Shown piece by piece: positions 54,186-62,833 of a stretch of DNA of 64,000 nucleotides; position 1 is the first letter of the stretch, and each line of letters begins with the position of its first letter. This stretch comes from Pseudomonas sp. SJZ079 (GTDB lineage: Bacteria > Pseudomonadota > Gammaproteobacteria > Pseudomonadales > Pseudomonadaceae). Location: positions 1 through 64,000 of the forward strand of contig NZ_VIUH01000015.1 of the NCBI RefSeq assembly GCF_007993865.1, read 5' to 3'. The notes under the pieces were generated by a model, which saw only the letters and a program-made list of their open reading frames with translations, was not told where the DNA came from and ran no database searches. Both the position numbers and the translations under genes were made by a program.

Positions 54186-54803
54186 ATGAGTAAACTCCAT
54201 AAATTATTAGATACGAAATGTACTGAAGCAGACGTTCAAAAGCTCTTCGAAGCTCGACCTGAAGCAATCTGTGGAAGTTTATACGTCATGAACAATGCTG
54301 TAATACGAAAATTCCCTTTAGGGAGAGACCACGTCACTGACTTTACGTACGTCAACCCACAGTCAGGGCAAACACTTATTTACTTAATAGAAATAGAGTC
54401 TCCATCAAAGAAAATATTCAATAAAGACGACTCCTTTACCTCTGAATTCAGCCAGGCATTACAACAAGTAAATGATTGGCTAGTTTGGTGCTCACTTAAC
54501 GATGACGCCCTTTCACAACAACTTGAGCCGCTAAGACGCCGAAACGGAGACTGCATACTTCACTACGTCCCTCGCGGCATCCTTATCTATGGCCGCGAAG
54601 AAGAAATCAACAGTATCCGAAGAAAAGAACGCTGGCTTGGAAAAGTTAAAGAAAACCCGTTTATTTCAATTAGAACATTCGACGGCTGGAATAAAGAGCA
54701 CTCACGGTTTCTTTCTGACAACAGATTTGATATTGGCATTCGCAGCGTTATATATCATGGAAGAGATTACTCTGACTTACAGACAGTAGTATCAGGCATT
54801 TAG
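54186..54803 (+). CDS. Shedu-like DUF4263 domain protein
   Basis: 205-residue protein of the DUF4263 (Shedu, SduA) type. The N-terminal part shows EADVQKLFEARPE (14-26), and the nuclease-like core has D52 (DFTYVNPQSG), then E69-I-E71 with SP in YLIEIESPSKKIFNKD, and Q90/Q93 in SQALQQVNDW, matching the D...E-x-(K/E)...Q pattern of PD-(D/E)xK folds. The usual Lys is Glu here, so catalytic activity is uncertain. It is 86 bases after the RloC-like gene, is AT-rich, and is the last gene of the island. Family known from anti-phage systems. Confidence 0.72.
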   Translation: MSKLHKLLDTKCTEADVQKLFEARPEAICGSLYVMNNAVIRKFPLGRDHVTDFTYVNPQSGQTLIYLIEIESPSKKIFNKDDSFTSEFSQALQQVNDWLVWCSLNDDALSQQLEPLRRRNGDCILHYVPRGILIYGREEEINSIRRKERWLGKVKENPFISIRTFDGWNKEHSRFLSDNRFDIGIRSVIYHGRDYSDLQTVVSGI

Positions 54804-54866
54804 AAATTTTGAGAAAACAACACCGTAAACACTGACCGTTTCGCGGTACAAAAAACAGTACACTGG

Positions 54867-54947
54867 AGGTACAGTGCCCAGCTTTTACAGCTTTCGCCAA
54901 ATTACGCTTAAACCCGTCTACGACGCTACTTCCAGCTCACTGTACCT
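54867..54947. repeat. Inverted arms AGGTACAGTG next to attR
   Basis: AGGTACAGTG (54867-54876) recurs inverted at 54938-54947, with 61 bases between. A related ggtacaaaaaacagtac lies just upstream at 54845. Paired sites close to an attachment repeat resemble arm-type integrase/excisionase binding sites, which would fit a lost integrase; this is inference. Confidence 0.4.
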
Positions 54948-54994
54948 GCGCTAAGCTACGCACGATTTCACTGGGTTTGCAGCGTTTCCAGGCA

Positions 54995-55070
54995 ACTCAT
55001 AATCCCTTGGTCCACGGTTCGAGTCCGCGTCGGCCCACCACCTTTAAAGCCGCGCACTGTGCGGCTTTTT
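54995..55070. repeat. attR-like direct repeat: partial tRNA plus terminator
   Basis: Copy of 46584-46659 with five substitutions. It carries the 3' half of the tRNA (from the anticodon loop), but one change breaks the T-arm stem (CCGCG against CACGG) and another alters the acceptor stem, so it could not fold as tRNA. It marks the right boundary of the island; the chromosome resumes with the sigma-54 regulator. Confidence 0.85.
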
Positions 55071-55185
55071 GCTTGCCGCGTGCGGGGTTTCTGTCGCTGA
55101 CCCGCTTGGGTGACTGGGCCGCCTTGCCGCTTTCGCACGGCGCCGCCCATAATCGGCCGCACTCTTTCTTCGGAACCCTGCTGCC

Positions 55186-56664
<1,479 letters not shown>

Positions 56665-56678
56665 AATGTCGGATCATT

Positions 56679-56749
56679 GTAGGGTGGGTTAGCGGCGCCA
56701 AGCGCCGAAGGTTCAGGCAGCGCTAGCGTGACGCGCCGCGTAACCCACC
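56679..56749. repeat. YAACCCACC-type palindromic repeat
   Basis: Begins GTAGGGTGGGTTAGCGGCG and ends CGCCGCGTAACCCACC, so the outer 10 or so bases are inverted. The same ends are at 60455-60566. This is a small dispersed intergenic repeat of pseudomonads. Confidence 0.65.
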
Positions 56750-56909
56750 AGGCGATAGGCCTGCGTCGCGCCGATGGAGGGTTAGGGCGCAACCGATCTT
56801 GCAGGCTCATCGCTATCGGGAGCATGCGCCTAACCCAGCCTTGGGATCGCGGCACATGGCTAAGACCGCGATTAACAGGCATTTAAACGTTGTCGTGACA
56901 CCAGCCTGG

Positions 56910-56978
56910 TGTCCAACCAAATGGACAGTCACCCTCAATAGCGTCCAGGAATATGGACACTGTCTAGCCAAGTAGACA
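56910..56978. promoter_or_regulatory. Three upstream activator sites (UAS)
   Basis: Three copies of TGTCYA-N6-TRGACA: TGTCCA/TGGACA at 56910-56927, CGTCCA/TGGACA at 56942-56959, and TGTCTA/TAGACA at 56961-56978. Each has a six-base spacer. They lie 113-181 bases upstream of the -24 element, the usual position for enhancer-binding proteins, and the activator gene is immediately upstream. Confidence 0.8.
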
Positions 56979-57090
56979 GTCAAAGCCGCCCAACCCAGCA
57001 TCACAGCCCCCGCACAAACCCCACTTGCTGCGCATCCAGGCCCCGAACTAGAGCGCCTTACCGCCCACGCGAGCGGGCTAGCTCCCTACC

Positions 57091-57106
57091 TGGCACGGCT
57101 TTCGCT
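57091..57106 (+). promoter_or_regulatory. Sigma-54 promoter (-24/-12)
   Basis: TGGCACG, four bases, then TCGCT, against consensus TGGCACG-N4-TTGCW: one mismatch at the -12 element. It is 106 bases before the permease start and downstream of the three activator sites. Confidence 0.8.
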
Positions 57107-57211
57107 CTAGGGTTGTGCATGGATTGCGCGAACCTGCCAAGGCGCCTCACGCAACCACTACCGGCCCGCCACAGAGCGGCGCCTAAAACAACAACAAAAG
57201 GAATAACCTGC

Positions 57212-58597
57212 ATGGGTACCCTCGGTATTCTGATTTCTCTGGCCCTGTTGATGTACCTCGCCTACCGCGGCATCAACGTGCTGATCCTCGCTCCCCTGCT
57301 GGCCCTGCTCGCCCTGCTGTTCTCCGGCGAAGTGGCCATGCTGCTGCCGACCTACACCCAGGTGTTCATGAAGGCCATGGGCGGCTACGTCATCCAGTTC
57401 TTCCCCTTGTTCCTGCTCGGCGCACTGTTCGGCAAGCTGATGGACGACTCCGGATCGGCCCGCGCCATCGCCCACGGCATAGTCGCCAAGGTCGGCAGCC
57501 AGCGGGCGATCCTGGCCATAGTTTTGGCGTGCGGCATCCTCACCTACGGCGGCGTCTCGCTGTTCGTGGTGGCCTTCGCGGTCTACCCGATCGGCGCCGC
57601 GCTGTTTCGCGAGGCCGGCATCCCCAAGCGCCTGATCCCCGGCGCCATCGCCCTCGGTTCGTTCACCTTCACCATGACCGCGCTGCCGGGCACCCCGGCG
57701 ATCCAGAACGCCATCCCCAACCCCTTCTTCGGCACCGATGCCTTTGCCGCGCCGGGCCTGGGCCTGATCGCCGGGCTGATCATGTTCGGCCTGGGCACCT
57801 GGTGGCTGAGCAGCCAGGCGCGCAAGCTGAAAGCCGCCGGTGAAGGCTATGGCGAGCACCGCGACGACCCTATCGCCCAGGACAACAGCGGCATTCCCGG
57901 TTTCTGGCTGGCGCTGCTGCCGATTCTGCTGGTGATTGCCCTGAACTACCTGATGGCCAAGCAAGTGTTGCCGAACATCGACGCCAGCTTCCTGGCCAAG
58001 CCGGAGTTCGGCGGGCTGCAGGACGCCAAGTCGCTGATCGGGATCTGGTCGATCATCGTCGCCCTGGCCGCCGCCATCCTGCTGCTGGTCGGGCTGCACT
58101 GGAAGCGCTGGGCCAACCTGCAGAAAAGCGTCAACGACGGCGCCTTCGGCTCCATGCTGCCGATCCTCAACACCGCAGCGGAAGTCGGTTACGGCACGGT
58201 GATCGCCTCGCTGGCCGGCTTCGTGATCATCCGCGACCTGGTGCTCGGCGTCTCCAGCAACCCGCTGATTTCCGAGGCGGTGGCGGTGAACATCCTCGCC
58301 GGCATCACCGGCTCGGCCTCCGGCGGCATGTCGATCGCGCTGAAGACCCTCGGCGAGCAGTACCTGAGCCTGGCCACCGCCGCCGGCATCAGCCCCGAAC
58401 TGCTGCACCGCGTCGCCGCCATGGCCTCGGGCTGCATGGACACCCTGCCGCATAACGGCGCGGTGATCTCGCTGCTGGCGATCTGCAAGCTGACCCACCG
58501 CGAGTCGTACAAATTCATCTTCGTCAATACCGTGGCCTTCCCCATGGTCGCGCTGGTTGTGGTGATTATGTTGGGCACCCTGTTTGGCAGCTTCTAA
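57212..58597 (+). CDS. GntP/Na+-H+ antiporter-type permease
   Basis: Inner-membrane transporter of 461 residues with 12-14 predicted membrane helices of the GntP-like family (MGTLGILISLALLMYLAYRGINVLILAPLLALLALL). Conserved features are LPGTPAIQNAIP and GITGSASGGMSIAL and MDTLPHNGAV near the end. Its substrate is probably a short-chain hydroxy acid or keto acid, since a sigma-54 activator lies upstream and a CoA transferase downstream. ATG 57212 follows AAGGAAT. Confidence 0.88.
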   Translation: MGTLGILISLALLMYLAYRGINVLILAPLLALLALLFSGEVAMLLPTYTQVFMKAMGGYVIQFFPLFLLGALFGKLMDDSGSARAIAHGIVAKVGSQRAILAIVLACGILTYGGVSLFVVAFAVYPIGAALFREAGIPKRLIPGAIALGSFTFTMTALPGTPAIQNAIPNPFFGTDAFAAPGLGLIAGLIMFGLGTWWLSSQARKLKAAGEGYGEHRDDPIAQDNSGIPGFWLALLPILLVIALNYLMAKQVLPNIDASFLAKPEFGGLQDAKSLIGIWSIIVALAAAILLLVGLHWKRWANLQKSVNDGAFGSMLPILNTAAEVGYGTVIASLAGFVIIRDLVLGVSSNPLISEAVAVNILAGITGSASGGMSIALKTLGEQYLSLATAAGISPELLHRVAAMASGCMDTLPHNGAVISLLAICKLTHRESYKFIFVNTVAFPMVALVVVIMLGTLFGSF

Positions 58598-58771
58598 CAG
58601 ACCACTGAAAAGCTGCTGCGCTCGGCTATACGGCGTTGCGCTCAGGCTCGGATGCTCATGTACAGCCGTACATTGCGCGTCCTCGCCTGAGCGCGCCTTG
58701 CCTAGCCTTCGCTCGCGACGCTTTTAAGCGCCCTGTACTTCTTGTTGTTTAACCGCTTTCGAGTACCCGCC
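58598..58771. repeat. Nested palindromic intergenic element
   Basis: Between the permease and the CoA transferase. GCGCTCAGGC (58638-58647) and GCCTGAGCGC (58685-58694) form a perfect ten-base stem, and inside it ATGTAC-AGCC-GTACAT (58658-58673) forms a second. Likely a dispersed Pseudomonas repeat that can fold in RNA and separate the two genes' expression. The CoA transferase ATG is 38 bases beyond its last conserved part. Confidence 0.6.
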
Positions 58772-60340
58772 ATGAGCAAGATCATGAGTGCCGCCACCGC
58801 GGTGGCGCGCATCGCCGATAACGCCAACGTCGCCACCGGCGGTTTCGTCGGCATCGGCTTCGCCGAGGAAATCGCCATCGCCCTGGAGCAGCGCTTCCTG
58901 GCCGAGCAGGCACCGCGTGACCTGACCCTGGTGTATGCCGCCGGCCAAGGCGACGGCAAGGGCCGTGGCCTCAATCACCTGGCCCACGAAGGTTTGCTGC
59001 GGCGGGTGATAGGCGGACACTGGGGACTGGTGCCGGGCCTGCAGAAGCTGGCGGTGGACAACCGCATCGAGGCCTACAACCTGCCGCAGGGGGTGATTTC
59101 CCAGCTGTTTCGCGACATCGCCGCGGGCAAGCCGGGGCAATTGTCCAAGGTCGGCCTGGGCACCTTCGTCGACCCCGAGTTCGGCGGCGGCAAGCTCAAC
59201 GCCCGGACCACCGCCGAGCTGGTGCGGCGCATGCCGATCGATGGAGTGGACTACCTGTTCTACCCGACGTTACCGATCCATGTCGGCATCATCCGCGCCA
59301 CCAGCGCCGACCCCGACGGCAACCTGAGCATGGAACGCGAGGCGCTGACCATCGAGAGCCTGGCCATCGCCATGGCCGCGCACAACTCGGGCGGTTTGGT
59401 GATCGCCCAGGTCGAGCGCATCGTCGAGCGGGGCTCACTGAACCCGCGCGAGGTGAAGGTGCCGGGCATCCTGGTCGACTGCGTGGTGGTCGCCCAGCCA
59501 GACAATCATCAGCAGACTTTCGCCACCGGCTATAACCCGGCCTTTGCCGCCGAGACCCGCGTGCCCATGGACAGCCTGAGCCCCATGCCGCTGGATGTGC
59601 GCAAGTTGATCGCCCGCCGCGCCGCCCTGGAGTTGAGCGCCGGCACCGTGGTCAATCTGGGTATCGGCATGCCCGAAGGCGTCGCTGCGGTGGCCGCCGA
59701 GGAAGGCATGATCGAGCGCCTGACCCTGACCGCCGAACCCGGGGTGATCGGCGGGGTGCCGGCCTCTGGCCTGGATTTCGGCGCGGCAAGCAACCACAGC
59801 GCGCTGATCGACCAGCCCTACCAGTTCGACTTCTACGACGGCGGCGGGCTGGATCTGGCCGTCCTCGGCTTGGCCCAGGCGGACGCGGCAGGCAATCTCA
59901 ACGTGTCCAAGTTCGGCTCGCGCCTGGCCGGCGCCGGCGGTTTTATCAACATCAGCCAGAACGCCAAGCGCGTGGTGTTCGTCGGCACCTTCAGCGCCGG
60001 CGCGCAGGATATCCGCATCGAGGACGGTCAGCTGCGCATCCTCCAGGACGGCGAGGTGCGCAAGTTCGTCGCTGAGGTCGAGCACCGCACCTTTGCCGGC
60101 CGCCAAGCCGCCGAACGCGGCCAGCCGGTGCTGTACGTCACCGAGCGCTGCGTATTCCAGCTGACCCTGGACGGCCTGGAGTTGATCGAGATCGCCCCCG
60201 GCGTCGACCTGCAACGCGACATCCTCGCGCGCATGGACTTCCAACCGATCATCCGCCAGCCCAAGCTGATGGATGCGCGGCTGTTCGCCGAGACAGCTAT
60301 CGGCCTCTGCGAGCGGCTGGGCCAGCCTGGCGACGCCTAG
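58772..60340 (+). CDS. Acyl-CoA:acetate/3-ketoacid CoA transferase
   Basis: 522-residue fused alpha/beta class I CoA transferase. N-terminal half has [33 protein letters not shown] and [25 protein letters not shown]; the second half has [14 protein letters not shown] and the catalytic glutamate in [15 protein letters not shown], the E-x-G motif of this family. It transfers CoA between short-chain acids, consistent with the upstream permease. Followed by a terminator. Confidence 0.9.
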   Translation: MSKIMSAATAVARIADNANVATGGFVGIGFAEEIAIALEQRFLAEQAPRDLTLVYAAGQGDGKGRGLNHLAHEGLLRRVIGGHWGLVPGLQKLAVDNRIEAYNLPQGVISQLFRDIAAGKPGQLSKVGLGTFVDPEFGGGKLNARTTAELVRRMPIDGVDYLFYPTLPIHVGIIRATSADPDGNLSMEREALTIESLAIAMAAHNSGGLVIAQVERIVERGSLNPREVKVPGILVDCVVVAQPDNHQQTFATGYNPAFAAETRVPMDSLSPMPLDVRKLIARRAALELSAGTVVNLGIGMPEGVAAVAAEEGMIERLTLTAEPGVIGGVPASGLDFGAASNHSALIDQPYQFDFYDGGGLDLAVLGLAQADAAGNLNVSKFGSRLAGAGGFINISQNAKRVVFVGTFSAGAQDIRIEDGQLRILQDGEVRKFVAEVEHRTFAGRQAAERGQPVLYVTERCVFQLTLDGLELIEIAPGVDLQRDILARMDFQPIIRQPKLMDARLFAETAIGLCERLGQPGDA

Positions 60341-60372
60341 CTGCGAATGCAGCGGGCAGTTTTGCGTGACTG

Positions 60373-60397
60373 GGCAGCCTTCGGGCTGCCTTTTTTT
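60373..60397 (+). terminator. Terminator of the CoA transferase gene
   Basis: Stem GGCAGCC / GGCTGCC with a short TTCG-type loop followed by a seven-base T run. Confidence 0.93.
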
Positions 60398-60454
60398 GAC
60401 TATGTCCTAGTTACGTGTTGGCCGCGCTGATGGCTGTAGAGTCTCGGCTTTTCC

Positions 60455-60566
60455 GTAGGGTGGGTTAGCCGCGTAGCGGCGTAACCCACCATTGATACCG
60501 TAAGACCTCACCCTTGCCGGCCTAACGGCCGGGTGGCGGGTTACACCTTCGGCTAACCCACCCTAC
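60455..60566. repeat. Paired YAACCCACC palindromes
   Basis: GTAGGGTGGGTTAGCC...GTAACCCACC (60455-60490) forms one palindrome; an inverted copy, GGGTTACACC...GGCTAACCCACCCTAC, ends at 60566. The outer ends are perfectly inverted, giving a cruciform-like element with the same ends as 56679-56749. Confidence 0.7.
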
Positions 60567-60674
60567 GCAAGACCTTGCACCACACAGCTGGGGCAGAGCC
60601 TTTTTATCAAGGATTTTTTATCCAGGATAAGCCGGCGCCCTGAGAGCGACCCGACGGGCACGGTACCGCGCGCA

Positions 60675-60702
60675 GGGCCAGCCCATGGGCTGGCCCTTTT
60701 TT
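60675..60702 (+). terminator. Strong hairpin downstream of the BMP gene
   Basis: Perfect stem GGGCCAGCCC / GGGCTGGCCC followed by TTTTTT on the plus strand. The T run is on the right, so it is an intrinsic terminator for rightward transcripts entering the BMP gene; for the leftward BMP mRNA it would be a stabilising 3' hairpin. Confidence 0.8.
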
Positions 60703-60710
60703 ACGACGAC

Positions 60711-61808
60711 TCAGTTTTGCCGCAGCTTGGAGGCGACACCTTCGACGAAGTACTTCATCTTGCCCAGGTCGCTGTCGCTGATGACCTCGCCAGCGGGCAC
60801 GCGAGTCCTGCCGTCCTGATCGACTATCGGGCCGGTGAACGGATGGAAAGTACCGGCGCGCATCTCGGCTTCCAACTTCTCCACCTGCGCTTTGACATCC
60901 GCCGGTACAGAGGGGTTGAGCGGCACGATCTCGATCATCTCGTCCTTGATCCCACCCCAGGTGGACGCCGGCTTCCAGGTGCCGTCCAGCACGCTCTGGG
61001 TGGTATCGGTATAGAACTTGCCCCACTGGTGGGTGGTGCCGGAGAGCTGCGCCTTGGCGCCGTACTTGCTCATGTCCGAGTGGTAGGAGAAGGCATTCAC
61101 GCCCTTCTCCTCTGCGGCTTGCACCACCGCGGTCGAGTCGGTGTGGTGGGTGAGCATGTCGGCGCCCTGGGAGATCAGGGTCAGCGCGGCTTCGCGCTCC
61201 TTGCCCGGGTCATACCAGCTATTGACCCAGATCACCCGCACTTCGGCATTCGGGTTGACGCTGCGCGCACCACGGGCGAAGGCGTTGATGCCCATCACCA
61301 CCTCGGGGATGGGGAAGGCGGCGACATAGCCCAGTACGTTGGACTTGGTCATCTTGCCGGCGACCACGCCATTCAGGTAGCGGCCCTCATAGAAGCGCGC
61401 GTTGTAGTTGCCGAAGTTCTTGCCCATCTTGTAGCCGGTGGCATGCATCAGGGTCACGTTGGGGAACTGCTTGGCGACACGCTCGACGTAGTTCATGTAG
61501 CCGAAGCTGGTGGCGTAGATCAGGTTGTAGCCGCTACTGGCCAACTCGCGGATCACCCGTTCGGCGTCGGCGCCTTCCGGTACGTTCTCGATGTATTTGG
61601 TTTCGACCTTATCGCCCAGGGCTTTTTCCATTTGCAAGCGCCCTTGATCATGCTGGTAGGTCCAGCCGGCGTCGCCGATCGGGCTGATATAGACGAAGCC
61701 AACCTTGAGCGGATCGGCCGCCTGCGCGTAGCCGAGCAAACCGACGCCGAACGCTGCCGCCACCGCCATGCCACCCGCTGCCTTGATGAAATGTCTGCGA
61801 TTACCCAT
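60711..61808 (-). CDS. BMP family ABC transporter substrate-binding protein
   Basis: Periplasmic solute-binding protein of 365 residues of the basic membrane protein/PnrA family, whose known members bind nucleosides. A Tat-like signal (NRRHFIKAAGG..LGYAQA, residues 1-28) precedes PLKVGFVYISPIGDAGWTYQHDQGR. No lipobox cysteine is present. ATG 61808 follows AGGAG; the longer frame would add 33 unconserved residues. Two permeases lie upstream on the same strand. Probable purine nucleoside or nucleobase uptake, inferred. Confidence 0.9.
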   Translation of the reverse strand: MGNRRHFIKAAGGMAVAAAFGVGLLGYAQAADPLKVGFVYISPIGDAGWTYQHDQGRLQMEKALGDKVETKYIENVPEGADAERVIRELASSGYNLIYATSFGYMNYVERVAKQFPNVTLMHATGYKMGKNFGNYNARFYEGRYLNGVVAGKMTKSNVLGYVAAFPIPEVVMGINAFARGARSVNPNAEVRVIWVNSWYDPGKEREAALTLISQGADMLTHHTDSTAVVQAAEEKGVNAFSYHSDMSKYGAKAQLSGTTHQWGKFYTDTTQSVLDGTWKPASTWGGIKDEMIEIVPLNPSVPADVKAQVEKLEAEMRAGTFHPFTGPIVDQDGRTRVPAGEVISDSDLGKMKYFVEGVASKLRQN

Positions 61809-61899
61809 CAGTTCCTCTCCTAGCCTAGTGCTGTGATTGTTTTTGTTGTCGGGGGAAATAAATGCAGCAGACCCTTCCCCTTCAGAGCCCGCCAACGGA

Positions 61900-62832
61900 T
61901 CAGGCATCCGGCCGGTAAGGCTGGCCGAGCGACATCGGCGAGTTCAGCCGGATGGTCTGTTGATTACGCGAAATCAGCACCAGCACGATGATCGTCGCCA
62001 GGTACGGCAGCGCCGAGAGCAACTGCGACGGCACCTCGATCTGCAGGCCCGAGCCCTGGATAAACAACTGACTGATCATCACCCCGCCGAACAGGTAGGC
62101 CCCGGCCATCACCCGCAGTGGCCGCCAGGTGGCGAACACCACCAGCGCCAGGGCGATCCAGCCACGGCCCGAGACCATGCCCTCGACCCACAGCGGCGTG
62201 TAGAACACCGACAGGAAGGCGCCGCCGATACCGGCCATGGCGCCGCCGAAGATGGTGGCCAGGTAGCGGATGCCGATCACTGAATAGCCGATCGAATGCG
62301 CCGACGAGGGTGACTCGCCAACCGCGCGTAGGATCAGTCCGGCGCGACTCTTGTAGAGGAACCAGATCACCCCGCCGAGCAGGGCCCAGGAGAAATACAC
62401 CAGGGACTGCTGATTGAATAGCGCCGGGCCGATATAGGGGATATCGGCCAGCAGCGGGATGCGGATCGCCGGCACCGCCTGCAGGGTCAACGACTCGAAG
62501 GGTTTGCCGATGAAGGCCGAGAGGCCGACACCGAAGATCGTCAGCGCCAGTCCGGAGGCCACCTGATTGGCCATCAGCGTCAGGGTCAGCAGGCCAAACA
62601 GCAGGCTCATCAGCGCACCGGCAGTCATCCCGGCCAACACCCCGAGATAAGGATTGCCGGTGTAATGGGTGGCGGCGAAGCCGGCCACCGCACCCATGGC
62701 CATGGTGCCTTCGGCGCCCAGGTTGAGCACCCCGGACTTTTCGGTGATCAACTCACCCAGGGCCACGATGATCAGCGGGGTGCCGGCCACCAGGGTGGCG
62801 AACAGCATTGAGGTAATCAGGCTCTGCTCCAT
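61900..62832 (-). CDS. ABC transporter permease (YufQ-like)
   Basis: Integral membrane protein of 310 residues of the branched-chain/nucleoside permease family (BPD_transp_2), with about eight to nine helices and the cytoplasmic-loop pattern AVGESPSSAHSIGYSVIGIRYLATIFGGAMAGIGGAFLS. Pairs with the permease just upstream, separated by one base; the substrate-binding protein gene follows after 91 bases. Confidence 0.9.
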   Translation of the reverse strand: MEQSLITSMLFATLVAGTPLIIVALGELITEKSGVLNLGAEGTMAMGAVAGFAATHYTGNPYLGVLAGMTAGALMSLLFGLLTLTLMANQVASGLALTIFGVGLSAFIGKPFESLTLQAVPAIRIPLLADIPYIGPALFNQQSLVYFSWALLGGVIWFLYKSRAGLILRAVGESPSSAHSIGYSVIGIRYLATIFGGAMAGIGGAFLSVFYTPLWVEGMVSGRGWIALALVVFATWRPLRVMAGAYLFGGVMISQLFIQGSGLQIEVPSQLLSALPYLATIIVLVLISRNQQTIRLNSPMSLGQPYRPDA

Positions 62833-62833
62833 C

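Larger units (their letters stand above)
46584..55070. mobile_element. Genomic island in tRNA-Ile2(CAU), toxin-antitoxin and defence cargo, no integrase
   Basis: Bounded by the 76-base direct repeat. Cargo in order: hipB-hipA, deleted fic, orphan hipB2 plus hipA2 fragment, winged-helix/AbiEii-like pair with frameshifts, NERD protein, RloC-like ATPase, Shedu-like DUF4263 protein. No integrase, excisionase or transfer gene is visible, so it is either a decayed element or one mobilised in trans. The 51.7-54.8 kb part is visibly AT-richer than the left half, indicating a mosaic origin. Confidence 0.8.
56665..57211 (+). promoter_or_regulatory. Regulatory intergenic region between the sigma-54 activator and the permease
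   Basis: This 547-base stretch has no gene. The left third holds an inverted GTAGGGTGGGTTAGC...GTAACCCACC repeat (56679-56749). The middle holds three activator-type palindromes (56910-56978) and a small TGTCGTGACA palindrome (56891-56900). The right end holds the sigma-54 promoter and the AAGGAAT ribosome site of the permease. Confidence 0.75.
60341..60710. other. Intergenic region with terminators and repeats
   Basis: The 370 bases between the converging CoA transferase and BMP gene hold a terminator at 60373, a YAACCCACC palindrome pair at 60455-60566, and a second hairpin at 60675. No gene was recognised. Confidence 0.7.

Noticed and set aside
46660-54994. Integrase or transposase inside the island
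   Set aside because: No frame shows the tyrosine-recombinase R...H-x-x-R...Y pattern or a DDE transposase; none of the island proteins fits.
54995-55040. Second tRNA gene
   Set aside because: Only the 3' half is present and two substitutions break its stems. It is a duplicated attachment site, not a tRNA.
57158-58498. 446-codon open frame opposite the GntP permease
   Set aside because: Shadow of a membrane-protein gene; the product is a charged D/Q/G/H-rich string that is the complement of hydrophobic codons.
60607-61026. 139-codon frame overlapping the BMP gene on the same strand
   Set aside because: It is an alternative frame of the BMP gene with no motif; the BMP frame is clearly coding.
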